Positions 29,929 through 40,504 of a DNA stretch of 64,000 nt are shown piece after piece (within the stretch, counting starts at the first letter, position 1; every line of letters starts with the position of its first letter). Source of the stretch: RPQJ01 sp963744735. GTDB taxonomy: Bacteria; Pseudomonadota; Gammaproteobacteria; Steroidobacterales; Steroidobacteraceae. The DNA is taken from the NCBI GenBank assembly GCA_963744735.1, contig CAVUVH010000007.1, forward strand, positions 1 to 64,000, read 5' to 3'. A model generated the notes under the pieces. It saw only the letters and a list, made by a program, of their open reading frames with translations, did not search any database and had not been told where the DNA came from. Position numbers and translations under genes: made by a program.

Positions 29929-30584
29929 ATGCCCGCATGGCTATCGACCCGCGATCAGGCTTCGGTCCCCGAGGACCCGTTCCCGTCCGTCTCCGATCTC
30001 GTCGCCCGCTGGGGCCACGCCGTCTTGTCCGTCGGCTACGGCCAGTGCTCCGTTCCGGGATGCAACTGCACGAGATCCGCGACACCATGGACCTACTCGG
30101 TCGGTCTCTGCGATCTCGGTCAGCCCGAACTGGTCATGCTCGGGCTCGAGCCCGACATCACACAGACCATCATCAACGTCGTGGCCGATGAACGCCGCAG
30201 TGGCTTCATCACGAACGAGGAGACATCGTTCTCCTATCGGACCGGCCGCTTTCGGATCGTCGACGTCCCCAACCGGTGGGTCCTCGTCGATCCGAACCGG
30301 ATGGCCTCCTGGTTCGAGCACTTCGACACGATGGGGATGGCGCCCCGGAGTTGAGGATCCAGCAGATCGTCTGGCCCGACCGCTTCGGACGCCACCCCGA
30401 CGAGCCAGGATGCGATCCCTTCGTCCGGCGTACGCAACCGATGCTCCGCGACCATCCGATGTCGTACCCGAAGCGCCCGGGCTTTCGTCGCGTACGCCAC
30501 GCAAACGGCGCCGGCCTCGCCGCTGAGCGGACCGTCCCGGTGGACGACTCCACACGTACGCCCTGTTCGCTCGTCGTGTGGTGA
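29929..30584 (+). CDS. DUF4262 domain protein
   Basis: About 217 residues from ATG 29929. The DUF4262 pattern is visible: TPWTYSVGLCDLGQPELVML, IINVVADERRSGFITNEETS, FRIVDVPNRWVLVDPNRMAS and, after an indel near 30350, LRIQQIVWPDRFGRHPDEPG. Two cysteine-rich residues (CSVPGCNC) precede the domain. The family has no known function. The frameshift is a simple one inside GCGCCCCGGAG. It is divergent from the glycosyltransferase and convergent with the GGDEF-EAL gene. Confidence 0.75.
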
Positions 30585-30596
30585 CGACCGTCAGGC

Positions 30597-32670
30597 TCAC
30601 CCTCGAGCGCGGGGACGACGATGGAGATCCCGGCCTCGATGACCGACGCCGGCACCGGGCGCGAGAACAGGAAACCCTCCGCGTGCACCGTGCCGTGCCG
30701 TAGTCGGCGTGGTCGACCCGCTCGACCCCTTCGGCGACAGCACCAGGACCCACCGGCGTGGGCGACGCCACGATGCCTCGATCAACGCGGCGGCCAGCGC
30801 GTCGAGGCCGATCCGCTCGACGAAGACCCGGTCGATCTTGGTATCGCGTCGACCGGGAGCCGCTGCAGATAGGCGAGCGACGAGTAACCCGTCCCGAAAT
30901 CGTCGATCGAGATCGAAACGCCGAGTCGTTGCAGCGCACCGAGGACGTGCTGGGCGTGCTCCGGATCGGTCATGACGGCCGACTCGGTCAGCTCGAGTGG
31001 AGCGCCTGCCCAGGCAGGTCGTGCACGGCGAGCGCCCTCGCCACCGCGGCGAGGATCGGGCTCGACAAGGTCGCTCGCCGAGAGGTTCACCGACACCCAC
31101 AGGGCTTCCGAGCCGGCTCGGCGGCGCCATCGGGCGACGTCCTCCAGCGAACGTGAGAGCGCCAGGCGCCCCAGCGGCGCGATGATCCCGGTCTCCTCCG
31201 CCAGTGGGATGAACACCGTTGGTGAGATGGGCCCTGCCCCGGAAGATCCCATCGCATCAGCGCCTCGACACCGCGCACCGCGGCCGTCGAACATCGAGAT
31301 GATCGGCTGGTAGACCATCGTCAGCTCCTCGGCTCTCTCCTCGAGGGCACGCCGGAGCGCACTGTGGAGCATCAGCCGCTGGCGTGTGCCGGTGCGGACC
31401 TGCTCGTCGAACGTCGCGGAGCGGTTCCGGCCTGCTCGCTTCGCCTGGTACATCGCAATGTCTGCGTCTCGCAGCACCTCGTCGACGTCGATGGGTCGGC
31501 CGTCCGGGTCGGCGCCACCGACCCAGACGATCCCGACACTCGCAGTCACGACCGTGCTGTGGCCGGACAGGTCGATGGGCGTCCTCATCGTCTCCACGAC
31601 ACGCTCGGCGACGGCGTCGACAGCGCCCGGAGCCTCCCCCTGTTCGAGGACGATCACGAACTCGTCACCACCGAACCGGGCGACGGTATCTCCGGCGCGA
31701 ACACAGTGCAGCAGACGGCGCGCCACCACGCCAGCAGCCGGTCGCCGGCGCCATGTCCGAGCGAATCGTTCACGTCCTTGAAGTGGTCGAGGTCGACGAA
31801 GAGCACCGCGGGCAGCGGTCCGTCCTGCAGCAACCGGGTCGTCAACAGCTCGCGCAGCGCCGTGCGGTTCGGGAGCCCGGTCAATGGATCGTGGCGCGCC
31901 TGAGTCGTCAGGAGGGAGGTCAGCTCCCGAGCCTCCGTGACATCGGTGATGGTGGCGACGAACCCGACGTCGCGTGCGTTCGCCACCGGAGCGATCTTGA
32001 CCTCCACCCAGCGCACGGTGCCGTCGGCCCTCTCCACACGCACCGGCAGATGCGCTTCGGTGCTGCTCGCGATCGCCTCTGCCACCGCCTGCTCGACCGC
32101 ATCGACGTCCTCACGATGCACGTAGTCGAGCCAACCGAACCCGAACAGGACCTCGGGCGGTGCACCGAACACCTCGCAACACCGCTGGTTCGCGTAGTCC
32201 ACGCGCATTCCCGCCTGCGACGAGATGATCCCGGCCGGGACGCTCCCGGCGAGCTTCTCGAACCGGTCCTGGCTGGCCCGGAGTTTGGCCGCCTGACGCA
32301 GCTCCGAGTCGATCGGGCGCAGTGCGAGCACCATGCCGCCCGAGTCGAGCCCGCGGGCGGACAGGTGGACGACGATCGACGTCCCGTCCGAGCGCTGGGC
32401 CGACACGTCGAGATCGGCCGAACCGGAGGCCCCGAGATCGCGCAACACCTGTGCTCGCACTCCCCCGGCCGCTTCCTCGGAGGGGAACCAGTCCCAGCAG
32501 GAGCCGGCCTCCTCTTCGCTCAACGCCAACAGGTCGCGGAGTGCGGCGTTCACGGTCTCGATCTCGCCGCCTGGGAGACAACGGGCGGCCGGCACCGGGA
32601 GGACGTCGAACAGCTCACTCAGTGCACGATCGTCGTGACGCGCGTCGCCGAGATCGGCCGGCGCCTTCAT
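30597..32670 (-). CDS. PAS-GGDEF-EAL protein (c-di-GMP turnover)
   Basis: About 690 residues from ATG 32670. Order: a first PAS-like region (SELFDVLPVPAARCLPGGEI), a second PAS domain (AGIISSQAGMRVDYANQRCC, WLDYVHREDVDAVEQAV, WVEVKIAPV), a GGDEF domain (HDPLTGLPNRTALRELL, VDLDHFKDVND, ARFGGDEFVIVLEQ) and an EAL domain (YQPIISM, EALMRW, FIPLAEETGI, LELTESAVM, SIDDFGTGYSSLAYLQRL). Both active-site motifs are intact, so it could make and degrade c-di-GMP. The ATG overlaps the HDOD stop (ATGA). Indels lie near 31690, 31250, 31050, 30835 and 30700. Confidence 0.9.
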
Positions 32671-33514
32671 CGGTCGTCGGTCTCGGCCAGCACCTCGGCC
32701 AGCGAGCAATACTCGACCGACACGCGTTCGAAGACCCGTTCCAGCTGGGCCGGCAGGAAGCCGTCGGCGAGCAGCAGCGTGCGGTGGCTCTCGGCGCGGA
32801 TGCCCGAGACCTTCTCAGCCGCGACCTCGGCGATGAGCTCCGAGGCGATCAGGCAACGGGTGTAGGACTGCTCGCGGGCTTCGAGTCGATGATGGTGACG
32901 CGCGACGGCTTCGACGAAGTCGCGAGGGAAACGCCACGCATCGAGGACCCGGGCTCCGATGTCCTGGTGGGTGACGCCGAAGAGACCCTTCTCGAGCGAG
33001 CCGCCACCGGCCGCCTGATCCTCCACGGTCGTCCACGCCTCGCTGTCCGCCATGAACAGCAGCCCGGAGCCGAGGTCGTGCAGCAGCCCGAGAGCGCGAA
33101 CGCATCGCTGCTCGGTACGTCGTAGCGGCCGCCCACCAGCTGACACGCGCTCGCCACCGCCGCGGCGTGCTCCCAGAAGGTGATCGGAATCGGATGCTTG
33201 CTGCTCCGCAGCCCGCTGACGGACGCCGTGGCGAGTGCACGAACCGTGCTGAACCCGAGCACCATGATCGCCCGCGGCACGTTCGTCACCGGGGTGCGCA
33301 GGCTGTAGTACGCGGAGTTGGCGATGCGGAGGAGCTGCGCCGCGAGGATCGGATCGAGCTCGGTCGCGCGAGCCAGCGAGTCGATCGTGGTTCTCGGGTC
33401 GTCGGTCAGCCAGAGCACGCGCATGGCCACGCTCGGATGGCTCGGCATCTCCTCCATGCGCTCGAGGAGGGCCTCGGTCTTGATCCGTGTGAGCGGAGGC
33501 TCCGGGCCCGTCAT
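32667..33514 (-). CDS. HDOD domain protein
   Basis: About 282 residues from MTGPEPPLTRIKTEALLERM. The HDOD pattern is clear: MPSHPSVAMRVLWLTDDPRT, LDPILAAQLLRIANSAYYSL, AIMVLGFSTVRALATA, then in the next frame LGLLHDLGSGLLFMADSEAW, FGVTHQDIGARVLDAWRFPR and EAVARHHHRLE. HDOD proteins are regulatory relatives of HD-GYP phosphodiesterases. The stop overlaps the start of the GGDEF-EAL gene by four bases, so the pair is co-translated and probably works in one signalling pathway. One indel near 33100. Confidence 0.85.
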
Positions 33515-33602
33515 CGTCGAGGGCGTGTTCACGAACGGGGACCGTCCGGCACAGACCCGACCGGCGCCAGGATCTGAGGAGCCGCAGCCCCGAGCGGAAG
33601 GC

Positions 33603-34748
33603 TCAGCCGATCGAGGCGTTCTCCCGGCGCCACCTCTCCACCCGCTGGCGCACCTCGCTGGGCATCGGCACTCGCGCCTCCGCGTAGGCCCGTTCGGCAC
33701 GGTCGAGCAGATCGCGTCTGGTTCGCACGCGGGCGCTGAGCGCCAGGATGCTGTCGGGCTCCTCCGGGACCACCTCGACGAGCTCGAACCACAGGTGCTC
33801 GGCGCTGGACGGTGCGGGACCCACCCGTTCGTCGCTCTCCGCCAGTCGGATGCACAGCTGGGCGAGCGATACGGGGTCACGGGCCAATTGCACCGCGGCC
33901 ACGTCGGCGATCTCATCGGCGTGCCGACGGACGCTCAGCTCCAACCCGCGGAAGGCGAAGGCCGATAGACCGCCCACCACGAGCAGGCCGAGCCCGGTGA
34001 CGAAGGTGCCCCACAGGTAGGCATAGTCCTTGAAGGCGAGCCAGCCGGTGGCGACCACCACGACCACGCCAAGAGCCGCGATCTCGGTGCCGGCGCGGCG
34101 GGCCACGGCGAGGGCGATGGATCCGGCGGTCACCCAGTGCGCGTCTCTCGACCAGAGGTGGGCGAGCTCGTGTGCGGCGATCGCCTCCTGTTCGTGACGC
34201 GGCAGGTCGAGCACCGCCGATGTGATGCAGAGCACCCGCCGCTCCCGTGACCGCAGCGACAGTGCGTTCGGGGCGGGGTCCTCGGTCGTCCAGAGCTCCG
34301 GCACCGGTCGACCGAGGCCGATCGACAGCTCCTCGACGACGTTGCTGAACCGGGCGGTGGCCTTGCCGTCCTCGAGCGGAGACGCCTGGACGTCGCGCAG
34401 CACTCGCTCGGCCGCGCCGCTCCACATCCACCAGAACGTCACCGTGAACGAGACCGCGACGACGCCGAGCCCGACCAGCAGTGCACCGGCCGGGGCGAGC
34501 TCCCAGAGCCAGAACTGGTCGAGATCCCGGCCCCGGATCCACGTCCAGAGGCGGGCGATGGCGAACACGGCGACGAAGACCAACGACGCCGCAGCGAGCG
34601 CGAGGATCACGACGCCGATGACACAGGCGAGGATCGCCCGCCACCGCGCTCCCCCACGCCGCGCATCGAGGTCGACGCGCACGACCGGCGCGGTCGGCGC
34701 CGCGTCGGCGGGCGACGTCGGGTCCTGCTCGATCTCGTCGGAGGTCAT
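33603..34748 (-). CDS. M48-family membrane metallopeptidase (HtpX/Ste24-like)
   Basis: 381 residues, intact. Two hydrophobic segments near the N-terminus (AILACVIGVVILALAAASLV, PAGALLVGLGVVAVSFTVTF) precede the catalytic part: PNALSLRSRERRVLCITSAV, EQEAIAAHELAHLWSRDAHW (HExxH zinc site), two more hydrophobic segments at about 225-285, and LSVRRHADEIADVAAVQLAR (third zinc ligand E in ExxxD). A zinc protease of the inner membrane, of the type that removes damaged membrane proteins. The start is the ATG at 34748; the upstream 200 bases show no gene. Confidence 0.9.
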   Translation of the reverse strand: MTSDEIEQDPTSPADAAPTAPVVRVDLDARRGGARWRAILACVIGVVILALAAASLVFVAVFAIARLWTWIRGRDLDQFWLWELAPAGALLVGLGVVAVSFTVTFWWMWSGAAERVLRDVQASPLEDGKATARFSNVVEELSIGLGRPVPELWTTEDPAPNALSLRSRERRVLCITSAVLDLPRHEQEAIAAHELAHLWSRDAHWVTAGSIALAVARRAGTEIAALGVVVVVATGWLAFKDYAYLWGTFVTGLGLLVVGGLSAFAFRGLELSVRRHADEIADVAAVQLARDPVSLAQLCIRLAESDERVGPAPSSAEHLWFELVEVVPEEPDSILALSARVRTRRDLLDRAERAYAEARVPMPSEVRQRVERWRRENASIG

Positions 34749-34946
34749 GGGCAGGCAGTGTGTCCGCTCGACGGCGAGTGCCCCGCATCGAGCACCCTCG
34801 AAGGTCGACGTGCCCGAACACGCTCGGGCGGGCCTGGATGGAGGTTCGGCATCGACGAGCGAGCGCGGCTCCGATGAGCGGCGCACAGGTGCGCCACTTG
34901 ATACCGTCGTCGGCGATGGTGCACGACGACGCGGGCAGCTCGAGTA

Positions 34947-36198
34947 TTGAACGCTGTCGATGCGTTGCGTCCCTCGATGCTGGACCTGATCGCTCGCACC
35001 ATCCGCATCCCGAGCATCAGTGGTACCGCAGCCGAGAACGACGCACAGGAGTTCATGGCCGGTCGCTTCGCCGAAGCGGGCCTCGAGGTCGACCACTGGG
35101 GCATCGATCTGGCAGGACTGACCGCCCGGTCCGACTTCCCCGGCATGGAGGTCGAGCGGTCCGAGGCGTGGGGCCTGGTCGGTCGACGCCCGGGCACCGG
35201 CGACGGCGCGACGCTGATGCTGAACGGCCACATCGACGTCGTCCCCATCGGCGACCCGGACGCCTGGCAGCTGCAGCCGTTCGCGGCCGATGTCCGCGGT
35301 GGTCACCTGCACGGACGCGGCGCGTGCGACATGAAGGCCGGGCTCGTGGCTGCCTTGTGGGCCGCCGAGGCGATCAGGTCCGCCGGCGTCCGGCTGCGCG
35401 GCGACCTGCTGGTGACCTCGGTGCAGGGTGAGGAGGACGGCGGCCTGGGCACCTTCGCCACCCTGCGCCCGTGGATGGCGAGCCGACGCGTGCGTCATCC
35501 CCGAGCCGACATCGTTGGCGATGATCACCGCCAACTCCGGCGCACTGACCTTCCGGCTCCGCGTACCGCGGCGTCGCGACACACGCTGCCACGGCGCACC
35601 GAGGGCGTCAGCGCCATCGAGATGTTCTGGCCGCTGTGGCAGGCGATCGACCGCCTGGAACGCGACCGCCATCGCAGCGTCGACCCGCGGATGGCTCGCT
35701 GGCCTTTGGCCCACCCGATCTCGATCGGCAAGGTTCATGCCGGGGACTGGCCGTCGTCGGTGCCCGATCTGCTGGTGGCCGAGGGCCGTATCGGCGTGGC
35801 CATCGGTGAGCCCGTGGCCGATGCCCGTCGAGCGCTGGAGCGTGCCGTCACCGAGGCCTGCGACGGCGACCCTGGTTGCGCGATCACCCGTGCCGAGATC
35901 GAGTGGTGGGGTGGCGAGTTCGCGTCGGGATCGCTGCCCGCCGACAGCGATCTGGCGACCCGTGTGGCCGGAGCACACCGGCTGGCGACAGGCCGGCCGG
36001 AGGCACCCGACGATTACGGCGCGCCGTACGGCAGCGACCTGCGTTCAGACGGTGGGCGCTGGCATCCCCACGTTGCAGTACGGGCCGGGTGACGCACAGT
36101 TCGCCCACGGCCCGGCCGAGTCGGTGGCGATCGAGGAGGTGGTCGTGACTGCACGCGCGCTCGCGGCGCTGGCGCTCGACGTGTGCGGTGTGGCCTGA
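34947..36198 (+). CDS. M20-family metallopeptidase (ArgE/DapE/CPG2-like)
   Basis: About 416 residues; the frame opens with TTG 34947 (ATG 34977 is the alternative). LIARTIRIPSISGTAAENDA, LMLNGHIDVVPIGD (first metal ligand H with D), GRGACDMKAGLVAALWAAEA and VTSVQGEEDGGLGTFATLRP (catalytic Glu pair) form the co-catalytic zinc site. The lid domain follows; the segment 35480-35600 is out of frame between two compensating indels (ANSGALTFRLRV in the correct frame). A last indel near 36050 leads to YGPGDAQFAHGPAESVAIEE, with the final histidine. It removes an acyl or amino-acid group from an amide. Confidence 0.85.
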
Positions 36199-36692
36199 GC
36201 GGCGATCGGACCACGGGTGCAGCCCGCCTGCGCCACCCGGCTGGATCGGCGCCGCCGGCCCCTGATGGGCTTCACGAGGTGTCGTCGACACTCCGTCGAC
36301 CCGAGTGAGGCGATCGCCGAGCCTCGAGCCACTGGATCGCCTTCCGCATCGTCGATGGCAGTCCGATGGCACTCAACTTCGGTGCTGCGCTTCCGGTTCC
36401 GCTGCCTCTGTAGGAGACGATGCCGGTCGGCTCGCGGGCCGAAGGACTCACGGTGTGGTCCGCCCTGCAGCGGTACCGGTCGGCGACGTGGCGCGTCGCG
36501 TCGGCGAATGGTCGCAAGGCCGCCGCGTTCACGCTCCGCATGACGGCGCGGGTGTTGAAGCCGAACGGTCGCTGACCTGGACCGTGACCGCGTTCGGCGG
36601 CTCACCGCCGAGCTCGGCCAGGGTCGCGCTGGACTCGCCCACCGTCAATCGAGTCGCATACTCCGTGACAGGCCTGGCCTATCGTGTGGGCA
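36199..36692. other. 494-base stretch without a supported gene
   Basis: Both strands have short open frames. The best on the minus strand (36272-36541) reads VADRYRCRADHTVSPSAREP and STMRKAIQWLEARRSPH, which could be the end of a ligand-binding (SRPBCC-type) protein in broken frames, but I cannot assign a start or a family. On the plus strand the stretch upstream of 36693 gives no clear promoter. Confidence 0.3.
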
Positions 36693-37368
36693 ATGAGCGC
36701 CGTGACAACTCTTGAACGTGCCGTGTACGGCGTCGGTCAGGCCTCATCGCTGCTCGGTCTGCGTCAGGACAAGGTCCGTGGATGGCTCGACGGCTACGAG
36801 CGCAGTGGCGTGCAGTACGCACCCGTCATCCGCGAGGCGTCGACCGGCAGCGATCTCGTCACCTGGGGCGAGTTCGTCGAGCTCGGCTACCTCCGCGAGT
36901 ACCGCCGCGTCTGTCAGCCTGCAGCACATCCGTCCGGTCATCGAACGCCTTCGCCAGGAGTTCGGTGTGCGCTACCCGCTCGCCCACTCCCGGCCATGGG
37001 TGTACGACCGGCAGCTCGTTCTCCGAATCCAGGAGGAGACGCATCTCGATCCGTCGCTGGCCATCGTCATCCGCTCGGGCCAGGAGCTCATCCTCGCCCG
37101 TGAGGTCGAGGCCTACCTGCAGAAGGTCGAGTTCGCCGACGACGTCGTCGCCCGCATCCGACCGGCAGGCAAGACCTCACCGGTCGTCATCGACCCGGAG
37201 TACTCCTTCGGTCGGCCGTCGATCCGCGGTGTGGCCACCGAACGCATCGCCGAGCTGTACCGCAGCGGAGACAGTGCTGAGTTCCTGGCCGAGACATACG
37301 AGCTTCCCATCGGCGACATCAACGCCGCGATCGCGTACGAGACCCAGCTGGCGGCAACAGCTGCCTGA
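36693..37368 (+). CDS. DUF433 antitoxin with N-terminal DNA-binding region
   Basis: About 225 residues from ATG 36693. The N-terminal part (AVYGVGQASSLLGLRQDKVR, GWLDGYERSG) looks like a MerR-type helix-turn-helix; the middle (IRPVIERLRQEFGVRYPLAH) is helical; the C-terminus is a DUF433 domain (VVIDPEYSFGRPSIRGVATE, RIAELYRSGDSAEFLAETYE, LPIGDINAAIAYE). One indel near 36910. The stop overlaps the next start (TGATG). DUF433 proteins are antitoxins of PIN-like toxins, as in the VapBC45 arrangement. Confidence 0.8.
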
Positions 37369-37780
37369 TGGGCGGTGACGCTCCGGCTCGGTTCTTCGTC
37401 GACGAGAACGACCTCGCGCTGGGCCGCAGCCTTTCCCTCGCCCGCAAGGACGTGCTGCACCCCGGCCACGTTCGTCTGCCCGAAGTCCCGTTCGGCACTC
37501 CGGACGCTGTGTGGCTCCCGATCATCGGCGGACTGGGATTGGTCGTCATCACACGAGACAAGAAGATCCGATCTCGACCAGCAGAAGCGGAACTGGTCAT
37601 CGCTGCCGGTGTCCGCGGGTTCGTTCTCACCAGTGCTGGCGACCTGAGCACCTGGGATACCCTCTCAGTGCTCGTGCGTCAGTGGGACGCGCTGAACGGT
37701 ACCTCGCGGAGCACCCGGGTGGACCATGGCTCGCCGCCCTCACCAGCCAAGGCGTGCGCCCGTTACGCATCCGCGGCTGA
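37368..37780 (+). CDS. PIN-like toxin (VapC45/DUF5615 type)
   Basis: About 137 residues, start overlapping the antitoxin stop. RFFVDENDLALGRSLSLARK has the first acidic pair (DEN), PEVPFGTPDAVWLPIIGGLG holds the next aspartate, and LVVITRDKKIRSRPAEAEL the D after the strand (TRDK). These match the small PIN-like nucleases paired with DUF433 antitoxins. After an indel near 37695 the chain ends RYLAEHPGGPWLAALTSQGV and PLRIRG. It is the last actinobacterial gene before the junction. Confidence 0.75.
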
Positions 37781-37820
37781 GCCGACGAGAGCAATCGGTG
37801 AGCAATCATCGCTAGGCAGC

Positions 37821-37870
37821 ACGGGACGGGACGGGACGGGACGGGACGGGACGGGCACGGCACGGCACGG
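37821..37870. repeat. Tandem pentanucleotide repeat (ACGGG x7, CACGG x3)
   Basis: Seven exact copies of ACGGG (37821-37855) followed by three of CACGG (37856-37870). No other microsatellite of this kind is seen in the window. It lies 40 bases after the PIN-like gene and right at the change from actinobacterial to proteobacterial gene content. Confidence 0.9.
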
Positions 37871-37912
37871 CAGGAAGTTGATCCCGCCCGCTCCCGGGGG
37901 CTTGAGCAGGTA

Positions 37913-38471
37913 TTACTCCTGACAGTGGCGTGAGCAGTCGCGTGGACAGTCGCGCCGGAGAGACGCGACTGCCCACACGATCGTGTAGCCAGGCCGGCTG
38001 TGCCGCTGCCGGGTGCCCAACGAAGCGCGCCAGGTAGCGCTGCATGGCGGCCATGGCCGCCAGGACAGCCAGCTCCCGGCGCAAGTCGACTGCGTCTTCA
38101 GCACCTCGGCGAGCGTGGCGTCGTGGGCCTGCAGGCCCACCGGCCCCCCGACCATGCCCACCGACGTCAGGCCCGTGCGGATCGGATACATGCCGGTAAT
38201 GAACGCGGCGCGCCCGGCGGTGCAGGACGGATGCGCATAGTGATCGGTGAACACCGCGCCTTCGTTCGCAATGCGATCGATGTTCGGCGTGCGGTAGCCC
38301 ATGACGCCGCGACTGTAGACGCTGAGGTTGGTGAAGCCGACGTCGTCGCCCCAGATGACGACGATGTTCGGCTTCCTCGGTGGCGCCGCCTCGGCAGTGC
38401 CGGCTATCAGGACCGCGAGCGACAGTAGCCGCCGTAGCCAGTCGCGGCAACGCGATCGACGATGTCGGCAT
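37913..38471 (-). pseudogene. Sulfatase (arylsulfatase A type), N-terminal fragment
   Basis: The start MPTSSIALPRLATA at 38471 is a signal peptide. In adjoining frames follow PNIVVIWGDDVGFTN (metal-binding DD), then RTPNIDRIANEGAVFTDHYA and HPSCTAGRAAFITGMYPIRT. PSCTAGR carries the CxAxR motif whose cysteine is converted to formylglycine. The family continues for 400 or more residues, but homology stops at LAEVLKTQ near 38089, and an unrelated tail runs to a stop at 37913. So the gene is cut at the contig junction, not simply frameshifted. A periplasmic sulfate-ester hydrolase when whole. Confidence 0.8.
37934..37972. repeat. Inverted repeat in the junction region
   Basis: GCAGTCGCGT (37934-37943) and ACGCGACTGC (37963-37972), ten-base arms with a 19-base loop that itself contains a partial copy of the arm. 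It could be a terminator or a recombination trace; no T-run follows. Confidence 0.5.
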
Positions 38472-38515
38472 GGGTGACGGTCCTCTCAGATCGCGCGGCA
38501 GGTCAGCTCGACCGC

Positions 38516-40393
38516 TTAGTGCTCGAGGTCGTCGCTGGGCTTCATTCCCAGCTTGTGTTCGAGCACGGACCCCGGGGCGGCCGGCATCAGGTGGCTGCGG
38601 TCGAGTACGCGGTTGAGTTCGGTCAGCGGGTCTCCGGCCGACGCCGGGCGCGTGCCGAGCACGAACGCTGCGAGTTCCTGCCGCGTGAGCTTGAGGTGCG
38701 TCGGTGCCGGGGCCTCCGCATCGGAGAGCACGATGACGCCGTTGCGCAGTTCGATGTGCCGGATGCGTGGATCGCCCTCGACGGCGAGCGTGAACGACTG
38801 GCGCAGGCCGTCGGCCTTGCGCGGATCGACGAGGTAGCGCACGAACTGCAGGTTCTCGTCGACGGTCGCCGCAGCGAGCTGTTCGGCGCCGGGCGTCCCG
38901 ACGAAGCGCGGATCGCGTCGAGCGTCATCGGCTGGCCCTGGACCTTCAAGCCGCCCTCGAGCTGCAGCGCCTCCGTGAGGTAGAAGCCGCGCGCGTTGGC
39001 GGACGTCGTGCGCTGCCCGAGCGCGCGCGCCGCAGTCCGCGCGGACCTTGCGCGCCTCGGCGTCGGCGGGGTCGAGCTGCAGCAACAGCGACGTGAGCTT
39101 GAGGCTCCAGCGCCAGTTCGCCAGCCCGCCCTTCTTCGCGGCTTCGGCGGCGGCCTTGCGCACGGCGGCCGGGCCGCCCATCATCTGGACGGTACGCGCC
39201 GCTTCCTCGCTCTGGGACAGCGGGTTGATGTCGTAGACGTCGCCGCCGAACCAGCCGATCGTGCCGTTGTAGACCTGGCGGACGTGGCTCTCGACCTGCC
39301 CGTAGTTCTCCCAGTCCCCGCGCAGCTCGCGCGGCATGTACACGCTCTCGGCCGCCTGCCGCGCGTCCCGGCCGTGCGCGATCAGGCGCAGGGTCTGGTC
39401 GTGGATGAGCTGCACCTGGTCGACGGCGCGCTGGACGGCCTCACGCACCGCGGCTTCGCCCTTGACGCGTCGGCCCGTGGATGTCCAGCAGGACCTCGGC
39501 ATTCCTCGCCTCGAGCCAGCGCGCGTCCTCGATGAAGATCGCGGGATTGCGATACGGTCCGCCGCGCAGCGTGTAGACGTTGAAGATGCCGCCCGGCACC
39601 ATGAAGTTGGTCACGAGCAGGCGCTTGCGGGGAAAGTAGAAGCCGACGCTGTCGGAGGTGTCCGAGCGATTGGGAGCGACCTGCACGGGCTCGCCAGCGA
39701 CGACGACGTCGATGATCTGGCCGTTCTCGAAGAGCTTCGTGGGCGGCTTGTAGCTGGACTCGGCCAGCAGCTTCTCGGGCGGGAAGCCCAGCATGTTCGG
39801 GAAGGCGTCGGGGCCGCTCTGCGGGTGGAAGACGCCGAACTGGGCGATCGCACGTGTCTGGTAGGTACCGCTCAGGACGCTGACGCCGGTCGAGATACTG
39901 CGGTTACGGTCCAGGTACTCGTGTCCCCAGATCTTCGTTCCTTCGTCGAGAAACGCGCCGGTTCCGTCGCCGTAGTGCCAGTGGGTCAGGAGGATCGCGG
40001 CGACCTTGATCTTCCGGCCGACCGCGGCTTCGAGTGCTGCGCGCATTTCGGTCGCCGCGCGGGTGGAGTCGCCGGTGTCGACGATGATCCAGCCGTCGGG
40101 TGCCTCGATGGCGAAGCTGCCGCGATGCCCCAGCCGCGCAGCGCGTACACGCCGTCGACGACGCGCTCCGCGCGCGGCGTCTCGGTGATTCCCCATTTCG
40201 CGTTCGCCAGCAGCGCGGTGCGGGTCGTGATCGCACCGTTCGGCCCGACGACGGTCTCGTCGACGAGCGACGGGCTGCGCCAGGACGGCGGCGACTGTGC
40301 GGCGGCGCGATCCGTCGACTGGGCGCGGGCGGCGAGCGACGGTGCCAATGCAGTTGCTGCACAGGCCAGGATCAAAAGAACACGGTTGCTCAT
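38516..40393 (-). CDS. Alkylsulfatase-like MBL-fold hydrolase (SdsA/YjcS family)
   Basis: About 625 residues from MSNRVLLILACAATALAPSL, a signal peptide (start 40393). The MBL domain reads IVDTGDSTRAATEMRAALEA, VAAILLTHWHYGDGTGAFLD and IWGHEYLDRN, and continues FPNMLGFPPEKLLA and YRNPAIFIEDARWLEARNAE. The dimerisation region reads QLIHDQTLRLIAHGRDARQA and VYMPRELRGDWENYGQVESH, then NGTIGWFGGDVYDINPLS. The C-terminal part resembles the SCP2-like domain (LAAFVLGTRPA). The metal motif is HWHYGD rather than HxHxDH. Indels near 40120, 39480, 39020 and 38900. It lies beside the broken sulfatase. Confidence 0.8.
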
Positions 40394-40504
40394 GGCGGGT
40401 CCCTCGGGGTTCGGCACACGCGACGCGTCACGGCGCGCATTCACGGCGCCAGATACCACGGCCCCGGGGCGCACTTTGCCCAAAATGGTACAGTCGCCAT
40501 CGAT

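Noticed and set aside
31384..32865. Long plus-strand open frame of 493 codons
   Set aside because: Antisense to the GGDEF-EAL and HDOD genes; arginine-rich and without domain resemblance.
36045..36605. Minus-strand frame of 186 codons
   Set aside because: Overlaps the M20 peptidase end in antisense and reads as arginine-rich shadow; only the shorter 36272-36541 stretch has any protein-like character.
37821..37870. CRISPR array
   Set aside because: Units are five bases with no spacers and no cas genes are present; it is a microsatellite.
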